Shown piece after piece: positions 8,149 to 16,233 of a stretch of 44,983 nucleotides of DNA. A program made the translations under genes and the position numbers. The number at the start of each line of letters is the position of its first letter. Within the stretch, counting starts at the first letter, position 1. This stretch comes from an uncultured Akkermansia sp. (GTDB lineage: Bacteria > Verrucomicrobiota > Verrucomicrobiia > Verrucomicrobiales > Akkermansiaceae). The notes below the pieces were generated by a model. That model searched no databases, was not told the DNA's origin, and saw nothing but the letters and a program-made list of their open reading frames with translations. The DNA lies in assembly GCA_949296365.1 (NCBI GenBank), contig CASFPZ010000017.1:1-44983 (forward strand), written 5' to 3'.

Positions 8149-10290
8149 TTAATAGTTGACGTCGCTGTAATGCAATGCTGCTTCATTTTGATCGAATTCG
8201 TCTGCATGCCGGGCTAGAAGCTCTTCATCGCATTTAGGACAAAATTCGTGTTCTCCTTTTAGGTAACCGTGTTTTTCACAAACAGAGAAAAGCGGTGTGA
8301 CGGTCAGATAAGGCAATTTGTATTGTGAGAGGATCGCTTTGACTAAGTCTCGACATGCTTCAGGCGAGCTGAGAGCTTCGTTCATGTACAGATGAAATAC
8401 AGTTCCACCTGTATAAAGACACTGGAGATTATCCTGCAACCGTAAAGCCTCAAATAAATCTGACGTATAGTTGACAGGAAGTTGAGAGCTGTTGGTGTAG
8501 TATCGGTATCCCGGGGGGCCAGACTGGATTATTTCAGGGAATCGCTTGGCGTCTTCGCGGGCAAAACGGTGAGTAGCACCTTCAGCAGGAGTGGCCTCGA
8601 GATTGTAGAGGTTACCGGTTTGCTCCTGGTAGAGACGAATTCTATCTCGCATGAAATTCAGAATATCCTCAGCAAATCGAATCCCTTTGTCTGAAGTAAT
8701 ATCCATAGTATCGCCAGAAAAATTCCTTAACATTTCATGGAATCCGTTGACGCCAATTGTCGAAAAATGATTCCTGAACCCTGGTAGGTACCGTTTGGTA
8801 TAAGGGTAAAGTCCACGGCGATAAAAATCTTGGATACGAGCTCTTTTCTTTTCGAGGGTAGATTTAGCCAAATCCATAAGTTGCCCCAACCTCTTGATGA
8901 GTCCATCCTTGTTATGTTTGTTCAGGTAACCAATTCGTGCCATGTTGATTGTGACAACTCCTATTGATCCTGTCATTTCTGCCGAACCAAACAGACCTCC
9001 GCCACGCCTTAAAAGTTCCCTGAGGTCTAGTTGGAGGCGGCAGCACATGGAACGAACGGCGTCTGGCTTGTAAGCGTTGGGGTTAGGAATTCGGTTCCCA
9101 TGTTGGTCAATAGTATACTGGCTTCCAATGAAATTCTGGAAGTAAGAGGAACCGATTTTGGCTGCATTTTCGAAGAGGAGGAGGACGTTAGGATTATCCC
9201 AATCAAAATCTTCTGTAATATTAACAGTCGGAATCGGGAAGGTGAAGGGTTGCCCTGTACTGTCTCCTTCTGTTAGAATTTCGTAAAACGCTCGATTTAA
9301 GAGATCCATTTCTGGCTGGAAGTGTTTGAAACACATTGAGGCCGGGGAAAGAACGCCTCGTTCCTGCGCTAATTTGATAAGATGAGGATCGTCGATATGT
9401 GCTAATAAATGTTCGCCGCCGCAAAACGGAATCTGATCTCTTAAATCCAGAGGAACGGTCCAATCGATGGTGACATTAGTGAAGGGAGATTGCCCCCAAC
9501 GGGATGGAACGTTGAGGTTGTAGACAAAACTTCTGACGGCCTTCTTAATTTCCTGATAAGTCAATTGATCCTTAAAAATATAAGGAGCCAGGTAGGTATC
9601 AAATGAACTGAAAGCTTGAGCCTCTGCCCATTCACTTTGTAAAATGCCCAAGAAATTAGCCATTTGCCCAAGAGCTTCCCGAAAATGCTTGGGGGGGCGG
9701 CTGTTGATACGAGAACGAACACCGTTAAATCCTTCGTTGAGGAGGTTACGTAAACTCCACCCTGCACAATATCCAGCTAAGCAATCCAAGTCATGGATAT
9801 GGTAATCACCATTTCTATGGGCAGCTGATTCTTCTGGTGAATAGACCTGATCAAGCCAGAAATTGGCAATAATTTTCCCTGCTGTATTGTTGATTAGACC
9901 AGCATGTGAGTAGGTAGTGTTCGAATTGGCGGCTACTCTCCAATCTGTTCGGTCTATATACTCCAGGATTGTTTGTGTACAATCGACATAGGTTGTTCCT
10001 GTATTGAGCCCTCCCATTTGTTCTCGTTGCATCTTGTGCAAGAAACGATAAGTGATGAAAGAACGAGCAGTATCGAAATATCCAGAGCGGAATAATTCTT
10101 TCTCAATGAGGTCTTGGATGGTTTCGATAGGAACAGGATCCTGATCATTTAATTTTTCTATGACTCGTTGAGAGACCTGTGCATCGTACTGGATGCCAGA
10201 ACTTTGAAAAGCCTTTCTGACAGCTTCTTCAATTTTGTAGGGCAAGAAAACCTCAACCTTGCCATTACGTTTGATAACAGTTGTAACCAT
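8149..10290 (-). CDS. nrdD: Anaerobic ribonucleoside-triphosphate reductase, catalytic part lacking the glycyl-radical loop
   Basis: Class III ribonucleotide reductase makes deoxynucleotides without oxygen. The 713-residue product has an N-terminal ATP-cone (VIKRNGKVEVF, about residues 3-90), then the ten-stranded catalytic barrel with recognisable NrdD segments (HIHDLDCLAGYCAGWSL, PSRWGQSPFTNVTIDW, GTVFHLYMNEAL). It ends in a partial zinc site (CEKHGYLKGEHEFCPKCDEELL) about 18 residues before the stop. The usual C-terminal TRVxGYxRPV radical loop is absent and is supplied by the next ORF. I start it at ATG 10290, where ATP-cone NrdDs begin; the run of three ATGs at 10327-10335 would add 15 residues. 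It is the first gene of the operon, behind a cobalamin riboswitch and NrdR-like boxes. Confidence 0.93.
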   Translation of the reverse strand: MVTTVIKRNGKVEVFLPYKIEEAVRKAFQSSGIQYDAQVSQRVIEKLNDQDPVPIETIQDLIEKELFRSGYFDTARSFITYRFLHKMQREQMGGLNTGTTYVDCTQTILEYIDRTDWRVAANSNTTYSHAGLINNTAGKIIANFWLDQVYSPEESAAHRNGDYHIHDLDCLAGYCAGWSLRNLLNEGFNGVRSRINSRPPKHFREALGQMANFLGILQSEWAEAQAFSSFDTYLAPYIFKDQLTYQEIKKAVRSFVYNLNVPSRWGQSPFTNVTIDWTVPLDLRDQIPFCGGEHLLAHIDDPHLIKLAQERGVLSPASMCFKHFQPEMDLLNRAFYEILTEGDSTGQPFTFPIPTVNITEDFDWDNPNVLLLFENAAKIGSSYFQNFIGSQYTIDQHGNRIPNPNAYKPDAVRSMCCRLQLDLRELLRRGGGLFGSAEMTGSIGVVTINMARIGYLNKHNKDGLIKRLGQLMDLAKSTLEKKRARIQDFYRRGLYPYTKRYLPGFRNHFSTIGVNGFHEMLRNFSGDTMDITSDKGIRFAEDILNFMRDRIRLYQEQTGNLYNLEATPAEGATHRFAREDAKRFPEIIQSGPPGYRYYTNSSQLPVNYTSDLFEALRLQDNLQCLYTGGTVFHLYMNEALSSPEACRDLVKAILSQYKLPYLTVTPLFSVCEKHGYLKGEHEFCPKCDEELLARHADEFDQNEAALHYSDVNY

Positions 10291-10479
10291 GTTTCGCGAT
10301 GATTGATGGGTGACGAGTTGCCAGGTCATCATCATCCGAACATGGATCAGTACCCCAAGGCACTAGCATGTAAAGATAGGCAAAGAACGTACTTTTTGCA
10401 AAAACGTATACGGAGCATACAACGTTACGGCCATAAGTTTTTGAATGCCCAGAAAACACTTTGCTGCAATACATCTTGA

Positions 10480-10652
10480 CGCGAGATGATCTCACAACTC
10501 AGCTCAGGTCGTCTTCTGGCTTCCGGTTCTCGACCATTAACTCGACCGAACTTCCCATCCCTTGGAACAGTGTCCGACCGAAATCTACCGGTTACAGCGG
10601 CGCGTCCGCGACGGATTTTCACCGTCTTCCGTTACCTGCGCTGAGAGAAATT
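10480..10652 (-). promoter_or_regulatory. Cobalamin (B12) riboswitch upstream of nrdD
   Basis: Read on the minus strand, the leader has the hallmarks of an adenosylcobalamin riboswitch. It has a 5' GGTGAAAATCCGTCGCGG element (10605-10622), CGCCGCTGTAACCGG, then GACACTG and GGGATGGGAAG. The conserved B12 box AGCCAGAAGACGACCTGA lies at 10504-10521. It lies between argA and nrdD in the nrdD direction, so it should shut the RNR operon off when cobalamin is abundant. No T-tailed terminator is evident in the 140-190 bp before nrdD, so control may be at translation. Boundaries are approximate. Confidence 0.9.
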
Positions 10653-10682
10653 ATTGTAGAATAGAAAGAACAAGCAAGATTA

Positions 10683-10700
10683 AATTCCAAAAATTGTAAT
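10683..10700. promoter_or_regulatory. NrdR-box-like site 2 (degenerate)
   Basis: An 18-bp site matching the perfect palindrome at 10714-10731 in 11 of 18 positions, with the right half ATTGTA conserved. The centre-to-centre distance is exactly 31 bp, the three-helical-turn spacing typical of paired NrdR boxes. Confidence 0.6.
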
Positions 10701-10713
10701 TTCGGCAATCATG

Positions 10714-10731
10714 TATACAATATATTGTATA
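10714..10731. promoter_or_regulatory. NrdR-box-like site 1 (perfect palindrome)
   Basis: TATACAATATATTGTATA is a perfect 18-bp palindrome, and its core ACAATATATTGT fits the NrdR box consensus. NrdR is the ATP-cone repressor of ribonucleotide reductase genes. It lies upstream of the riboswitch in the expected promoter region for nrdD; -35/-10 candidates on the minus strand are not clear enough to assign. Confidence 0.72.
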
Positions 10732-10802
10732 AACATGAATCTATAGAGCGTTGTTTAACTAGTATCTTCAAATAGATGAACTCCAACTAGAAGAAGAGAA
10801 GA

Positions 10803-11888
10803 TCAAAGTGGGCGACCGAAAACTCCAGAATGACGGCCACTGCATTCCAAGGCTATTCGGCGTTGGGGTGGAAGAGTATTGCGTGAATATTCTGCATAAT
10901 GCAGACGGTCGCGGAAATAATAGACAGCGCTTTGCGACAGAGCGAAGATAAATTTCATACCGAGCTGGCGGGCTTTTTGTTCTGCAAAGGCACACAATGC
11001 ACGTCCATAACCACGACCTTCATGGCTTTGCTTAATGTACAGGCAGCCGAGTTCAGCGGATTGTTGTTCAGGGTAGGGATAGACTGCAACGCATCCGATA
11101 ATACTTTCGTCAAGTGTGAAGACGTAATAATCCTCTAAATGATCATGAATATCTTCATAACTACGTTCAATGAGCTGGTCACTCATGATAGATCGTGCGA
11201 TCATTGAAAGTAATTCAGGAATATCCTCTTCGCGGAGCGAACGGATTTCGCGATAAGAGTCAGTGTGAACCATGGTGCCAACACCTTCTTCCGAAAATAG
11301 TTCATCAACGAGAACACCTCGACTACGACCATTCAAGAGGTGGACGCGTTGGATGCCTCGTCGGCACACTTCTGCTGCGGCGAGAAGTAGATCTTTGTTG
11401 GAGATGTTTCCTGTGATGCTTGCCACATCGCTTTCGGGGATTGCGTGAATGGGATTCCCATCTTTGGTCGGTACTTTCTGCGCGTCCATCAAGGCGATGA
11501 ATTTATGTGCTTTGAGAACAGTTGCCATACTGATTGTTCCATCATCGAAAGTCAGATCTGGTATGCCGGAGGCAACGATGGGAAGTTGTCGGCGATGTAA
11601 AATTTCTTCAATGCGTTTGATAACGAGACGTCCCGATGAGAGCGGGGCTTCAACGAGGGCTGAACGCATTTCGCAAACACGAGTTTGAGCGTAAAGTTTT
11701 GAAGCGTCGGAATTGGCTGTGACAAGGACGATTTTGACTCCAATATTATGGAGTGCGACTAAATCGAGCAATGTATCGACCATTTCGTCGGCTAGCTCGA
11801 GACCATGTTCGATATGAATGACAAAAAGTTTATCCTGGAAATCCGGAACATACTTTAGAACGGAACGAATGTTAGCATTGTTCATCAT
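10803..11888 (-). CDS. argA: N-acetylglutamate synthase (ArgA-like: amino-acid-kinase-like domain plus GNAT)
   Basis: First step of arginine biosynthesis: acetyl-CoA + glutamate to N-acetylglutamate. The C-terminal part (about residues 215-361) is a GNAT acetyltransferase with SLREEDIPELLSMI, the CoA-binding segment SHEGRGYGRALCAFAEQKA and a tail (YFRDRLHYAEYSRNTLPPQRR) resembling ArgA. The N-terminal part (about 1-210) is an amino-acid-kinase-like fold (FVIHIEHGLELADEMVDTLL, GVKIVLVTAN) that is shorter than in E. coli ArgA (total 361 against about 443). It has EHG where kinases have a GG loop, so it is likely a non-catalytic regulatory domain. It is flanked by the secA terminator and the nrdD leader and appears to be a single gene. 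Confidence 0.82.
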   Translation of the reverse strand: MMNNANIRSVLKYVPDFQDKLFVIHIEHGLELADEMVDTLLDLVALHNIGVKIVLVTANSDASKLYAQTRVCEMRSALVEAPLSSGRLVIKRIEEILHRRQLPIVASGIPDLTFDDGTISMATVLKAHKFIALMDAQKVPTKDGNPIHAIPESDVASITGNISNKDLLLAAAEVCRRGIQRVHLLNGRSRGVLVDELFSEEGVGTMVHTDSYREIRSLREEDIPELLSMIARSIMSDQLIERSYEDIHDHLEDYYVFTLDESIIGCVAVYPYPEQQSAELGCLYIKQSHEGRGYGRALCAFAEQKARQLGMKFIFALSQSAVYYFRDRLHYAEYSRNTLPPQRRIALECSGRHSGVFGRPL

Positions 11889-11915
11889 ACCAGGATATTG
11901 CAGTAAATTTTAAGA

Positions 11916-11948
11916 GGGCGGGAATGGGGTATTAACCTGTTCCCGCCC
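11916..11948 (-). terminator. Terminator of secA
   Basis: Perfect 9-bp GC-rich stem (GGGCGGGAA at 11916-11924 with TTCCCGCCC at 11940-11948) and a 15-nt loop, 23 bp after the secA stop; on the minus strand it is followed by TCTTAAAATTT. Confidence 0.75.
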
Positions 11949-11970
11949 GGAGATTTTTCGTGCGAAACTA

Positions 11971-14900
11971 TTAACGAGTGAGGGTGTCTCCTGAAGTTTC
12001 GTAGGTCCCCAGGATACTACCGGAATCCGTTGATCCAATGGTGAACTCGGGTTCATCGTGATTGGATGGAGTAACTTCAGGAGTTTCTTCTTGCTCGGAT
12101 TCTTCAATATTACTAGCAATGTTAACTGTGGGCTTGCGAATAATCAATTGAATTTTAGATGTATCCTGGAGCAATTCGGGGAGAATATCAGAGGAAGAGG
12201 CTGAGATTGCCATATCGGCAGGCATTAGATCAAGATCCTCTGGCATGTCTGCTTGAGCCGGAATTTGGGGCTGAGGTAGTGGCTCTTCTTCATGGCGCTG
12301 AGCGGCGCGTTGCTGTGCCTGTGCCACTTGAAGCCGCAGTGCCTCTAACAAATCAGTTGGCATGCCGTCAATTCCAATATTGGGTGTACCATCGTCTTCC
12401 GATTCTGAATTATGTTGAGGCAGACTGGCGAGAAATTCTTCGAATGCGTCTAAATTGGTAGTACTGCTGAACATGTTTTTGAGAATGGCTATGTCGATGT
12501 TTTTCATCAACTTGGAAAACATGTCGTATGCTTCTTTCTTATATTCAACCAACGGATCTCTCTGTCCCTGAGCTCGCAAACGAACTCCCTCGCGAAGAGA
12601 ATCCATATTGTAAAGGTGTTCTTGCCAGAGTTTGTCGATAGCTGTCAACATAGTTTGGCGTTCCATGTGATCAAGATATTCGGCCCGTTCATGTTTCAGC
12701 TTTTGTTCATAAACCTGTTTGACCTTGTCCGTGATGATCTTGAGACACTCTCCTGGCGTCTTACCTGTCAATTGGGCGTCCTCTTCAGACCATCCGATGG
12801 GGAAGGTGGAATTAACCCAGGTCAGAAGCTGTTCATAATCAGGCTGCTGATGTTGATCTGTATTGAGTAATTCGTCTACCTTGTCACTAACAGCATCTTC
12901 AAGAGAATCGTAAATCATGGATCGCGGATCTTCTGCAACCAAGACATCATTACGAAAACCGTAGACGACTTCTCGTTGCTTGTTCATGACGTCATCGAAA
13001 TCCAACACGTGCTTACGCCAAAGATAATTACGTTGTTCGACTCGTTTTTGAGCATTCTCAACTGTTTTGTTCAACCAACGATGTTCGAGGGCTTCCCCAT
13101 CCTGCACGCCAAATTTTTCCATCATTTTGGTCATGCGTTCCGCTGCACCAAAATTGCGCATCAAGTCGTCTTCAAATGAAATGAAAAATTGTGATTCTCC
13201 CGGGTCTCCCTGGCGAGCACAGCGCCCTCGCAATTGGCGATCAATACGACGGGATTCGTGGCGCTCTGTTCCGAGAACAAACAACCCACCCAATTCCTCG
13301 ACTCCTTCACCTAATTTGATGTCTGTACCTCGACCTGCCATGTTAGTAGAAACTGTCACGGCTCCTTTTTTACCGGCTAGCGAAATAATTTCTGCTTCTC
13401 TTTGGTGATTTTTCGCATTGAGAACTTCATGGGGAATTTTGACCCGCTGCAGCATACGCGAAAGTGTCTCAGAAGCATCGACGCTGGCTGTACCAATCAG
13501 AATGGGTTGTCCCTTTGCATGTAATTCCTGAATCTTGGCAACAACTGCGTTGAATTTCTCCCGACGCGTTTTGAAAATTAAATCGTTAGCGTCCTTGCGA
13601 ATACAAGGCTTATTGGTCGGAATGGGAAGAACGTCTAACTTGTAGATATCATGGAATTCAGCTGCTTCCGTTTCAGCAGTACCAGTCATACCTGCTAGTT
13701 TCTTGTAGAGACGGAAATAGTTTTGAATGGTGATAGTGGCGTAAGTTTGGTTTTCTCGTTCGATCTCTAGACCTTCTTTGGCTTCGACCGCCTGATGGAG
13801 ACCATCAGACCAACGCCTACCTGGCATCTCACGGCCTGTATTGGGATCGACAATGATGACCTTGCCATCTTTGACGACGTATTCGACATCTTTTTCGTAG
13901 TTACAGAATGCCTTGAGCAACTGAGAAGTGGTATGGAGTCGTTGGGCTGTCTCGTCAAGACGGCTATAAAGCTTGCGTTTTTTGAGGGCTTTTTCTTCTT
14001 CTGTCAGACGAGGATCTTCGTCCATTTCAGCAATGGCTGTGCCGATGTCCGGAAGAATAAAGGCCTGTGGATCATCTGGAGAAATCAAAGCTCGACCTTT
14101 TTCCATGAGATCGGCATCATGAGTCTTTTCATCGACCGCAAAATAAAGCTCTTCTTTGAGACGATACAATTCTTTTTTCCGAGTATCCTGGTAGAGGAAA
14201 AGTTCGTATTTTTCCATCATACGCCGGTATTCCGGCTCTTGCATGGCTCTCATGAATGCATGGTTGCGCGGCTGGCCGAATTTTACTTTCAAAAGACAAC
14301 GCCCAGCAGATTCTTGGTCTCCCTCTTTGACGTACTCTTTAGCTTGCGCCATGAGCTGGTTACAGAGCTCGGTCTGAGCTTTTACAACTTTAGATACTGC
14401 TGGACAAAGTGCTTCGTACTGTTGTTCTTTTGAGACGACTGCTGGACCCGAAATGATGAGTGGAGTACGAGCTTCATCGATGAGGATGGAGTCTACCTCG
14501 TCAATAATGGCAAAATAATGGCCTCGTTGAACTTGTTCAGAAGCAGAAGAAGCCATGCCATTGTCGCGCAAATAGTCAAATCCGAATTCAGCGTTGGTGC
14601 CATATGTTATATCGCAGGCATATTGTTCGCGACGGATGTTGGAGGGCATCATACTCTGGATACAACCAACCGTCAGTCCAAGATATTTGAATAAGGAGCC
14701 CATCCATTCGGAATCTCGGCGAGCTAGGTAATCGTTGACCGTGACGACGTGTACTCCCATGCCAGTTAAGGCATTTAAATAAACGGGCAATGTAGCCACG
14801 AGAGTTTTACCTTCACCTGTGGCCATTTCGGAAATATAGCCGCGGTGCAAGGCTATACCTCCTAGTAACTGTACGTCAAAATGCACCATGTCCCAGGTTT

Positions 14901-15381
14901 GTTCCTGACCACAGACCATTCGGGTTTCGCCACATAACTGACGTGCCCCTGCTTTAACGACAGCAAAGGCCTCCGGTAAAATCTGATTCAAATATTTTTC
15001 GCGAAGTTTGTCAAAATCCGGAGCCAACTTTCTCCATGCTTCTTTCCCTTGTTCGATAGATTCAGGTGTAGGAACAACCTGGGGTAAATGGGGAAATTCT
15101 GCTTTTAATTGATCAAAACGTTCGTTGAGCAATTGGGCAATTTCCTGGAGTTGTTCTTTTGACGCCGATTCGACAATCCTGAGTGGCGGAATTGGCATTG
15201 GTAGAAAACGATGCAGGTATTTCTGCCATTCTTTTGTTTTGGCAAGTAGGAAATCATGGTCGATATGTTGCCCCGCCCACTCACGCTCGATTTTGACAAT
15301 CCGATTAACGGTTGGACGCAGTTTTTTGATTTCACGCTGGTTCTTGGAACCGACTATTTTGGTAAGAATCCACTTGATCAT
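11971..15381 (-). CDS. secA: Protein translocase ATPase SecA
   Basis: SecA drives export of unfolded proteins through SecYEG. The 1136-residue protein has the Walker A segment MATGEGKTL, the DEAD-like box DEVDSILIDEARTPL, the second-domain motif GRGTDIKLG, and the IRA/scaffold region (DEVDELLN to MERQTMLTAIDKLWQEHLYNMDSLREGV). It is longer than the usual 830-900 residues. A charged insertion of about 130 residues sits after LIISGP in the preprotein-binding region, and a long acidic, proline-rich C-terminal tail ends SGDTLTR. The common C-terminal zinc motif (CxCxSGxxxxxCC/H) is absent. Such inserts are known in some Gram-negative phyla. It is expressed alone, with a terminator behind it. Confidence 0.96.
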   Translation of the reverse strand: MIKWILTKIVGSKNQREIKKLRPTVNRIVKIEREWAGQHIDHDFLLAKTKEWQKYLHRFLPMPIPPLRIVESASKEQLQEIAQLLNERFDQLKAEFPHLPQVVPTPESIEQGKEAWRKLAPDFDKLREKYLNQILPEAFAVVKAGARQLCGETRMVCGQEQTWDMVHFDVQLLGGIALHRGYISEMATGEGKTLVATLPVYLNALTGMGVHVVTVNDYLARRDSEWMGSLFKYLGLTVGCIQSMMPSNIRREQYACDITYGTNAEFGFDYLRDNGMASSASEQVQRGHYFAIIDEVDSILIDEARTPLIISGPAVVSKEQQYEALCPAVSKVVKAQTELCNQLMAQAKEYVKEGDQESAGRCLLKVKFGQPRNHAFMRAMQEPEYRRMMEKYELFLYQDTRKKELYRLKEELYFAVDEKTHDADLMEKGRALISPDDPQAFILPDIGTAIAEMDEDPRLTEEEKALKKRKLYSRLDETAQRLHTTSQLLKAFCNYEKDVEYVVKDGKVIIVDPNTGREMPGRRWSDGLHQAVEAKEGLEIERENQTYATITIQNYFRLYKKLAGMTGTAETEAAEFHDIYKLDVLPIPTNKPCIRKDANDLIFKTRREKFNAVVAKIQELHAKGQPILIGTASVDASETLSRMLQRVKIPHEVLNAKNHQREAEIISLAGKKGAVTVSTNMAGRGTDIKLGEGVEELGGLFVLGTERHESRRIDRQLRGRCARQGDPGESQFFISFEDDLMRNFGAAERMTKMMEKFGVQDGEALEHRWLNKTVENAQKRVEQRNYLWRKHVLDFDDVMNKQREVVYGFRNDVLVAEDPRSMIYDSLEDAVSDKVDELLNTDQHQQPDYEQLLTWVNSTFPIGWSEEDAQLTGKTPGECLKIITDKVKQVYEQKLKHERAEYLDHMERQTMLTAIDKLWQEHLYNMDSLREGVRLRAQGQRDPLVEYKKEAYDMFSKLMKNIDIAILKNMFSSTTNLDAFEEFLASLPQHNSESEDDGTPNIGIDGMPTDLLEALRLQVAQAQQRAAQRHEEEPLPQPQIPAQADMPEDLDLMPADMAISASSSDILPELLQDTSKIQLIIRKPTVNIASNIEESEQEETPEVTPSNHDEPEFTIGSTDSGSILGTYETSGDTLTR

Positions 15382-15418
15382 TGGCTATGGCGGGGAAAAT
15401 TGGTCACACTCTCCGAAT

Positions 15419-15443
15419 AAAAAAACCTCATTTTTAATTGAGG
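15419..15443 (-). terminator. Terminator of the RppH-like gene
   Basis: On the minus strand the stem CCTCA (15439-15443) / TGAGG (15426-15430) has an 8-nt loop and is followed by seven T residues (15419-15425). It separates the Nudix gene from secA, giving secA its own promoter in the remaining stretch. Confidence 0.65.
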
Positions 15444-15556
15444 GCGGGAATAAACGTATGCCAAACCTCGTGGACATGCAAGCATACTCCCCATCCGGAT
15501 AGGGAGAATGACGCAATACGTTGATTCTCGGTTATTGGGATTTTATCTCGATTGAG

Positions 15557-16033
15557 CTAGTCGATTGAAGTGTATGAGAAAAAATGTTCCATAACTTGGC
15601 GGTAGACCTCGCGCTTAAATTGGGGTAGCCAGTTTAGGTCGAAATCACGTGGGTCAATCCAGCGATAGGCTCGGAATTCTCGTTGATCCAGCTTGGGCTC
15701 AGGCGCTTTTTCATGGAGACGGCATAAAAAGTAAGTTTGTTCCTGGCCAATATAGGATTTTCCTCGTTTGTGGAGAATAGAAGCTAGTACTTCAGCTGGA
15801 TAGTCGTAACGAAGCCCTGTAAAATTCGATTCAATAACGTAGTGTTCTGGCTGGAAACCAACCTCTTCGTGAATCTCCCTTTGTACTGCCTGCAATGCAT
15901 TCTCTCCTTCATCAATTCCTCCTTGAGGAAATTGCCAAGCCCCATGTTCCTTTGCTCGCTCACAAATCAAAAGAAAACCAACAGAATTAAGTATAACTGC
16001 CGCCGCATTAGGACGATATAGTTTAGTTTCCAT
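15557..16033 (-). CDS. rppH: RppH-like Nudix hydrolase (RNA pyrophosphohydrolase)
   Basis: A 158-residue single Nudix domain. The Nudix box GGIDEGENALQAVQREIHEEVGF (residues about 38-60) fits GX5EX7REUXEEXGU. The start RPNAAAVILNSVGFLLICERA, the block GAWQFPQGGI and the C-terminal WLPQFKREVYRQVMEHF are typical of the RppH subgroup, which removes pyrophosphate from 5' ends of RNA and starts mRNA decay, or hydrolyses dinucleoside polyphosphates. It is divergent from the SOD gene, with a 200-bp shared upstream region, and is followed by its own terminator. Confidence 0.87.
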   Translation of the reverse strand: METKLYRPNAAAVILNSVGFLLICERAKEHGAWQFPQGGIDEGENALQAVQREIHEEVGFQPEHYVIESNFTGLRYDYPAEVLASILHKRGKSYIGQEQTYFLCRLHEKAPEPKLDQREFRAYRWIDPRDFDLNWLPQFKREVYRQVMEHFFSYTSID

Positions 16034-16233
16034 GGCAAATACTTTAGCACGTAAATCGTTGACTGGCGAGCCTGCCAGATGAACAAAAAAGAAAAATCCT
16101 CTCCAAATGAAAGAATAAGTGAAGGAATTTTTGAACCTTTTTAAATTTTCGATGGTCTAACCTTTATTGCAGAAGCTGAATCTTGTTGGTTTCTAAGCTC
16201 TGCGAAGATTAATAAACACAACACGAAAAAAAG

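Noticed and set aside
8133..8207. Upstream extension of the glycyl-radical ORF over the nrdD stop, as a frameshift fusion
   Set aside because: The extra residues overlap NrdD coding sequence, have no resemblance to NrdD linkers, and a T7 run in the gap lies after the nrdD stop, so slippage there could not fuse the chains. Separate translation is simpler.
13795..14433. 212-codon plus-strand open frame inside secA
   Set aside because: It is antisense to strongly conserved SecA sequence, is rich in Phe/Cys runs typical of a shadow frame, and has no ribosome-binding site or family resemblance.
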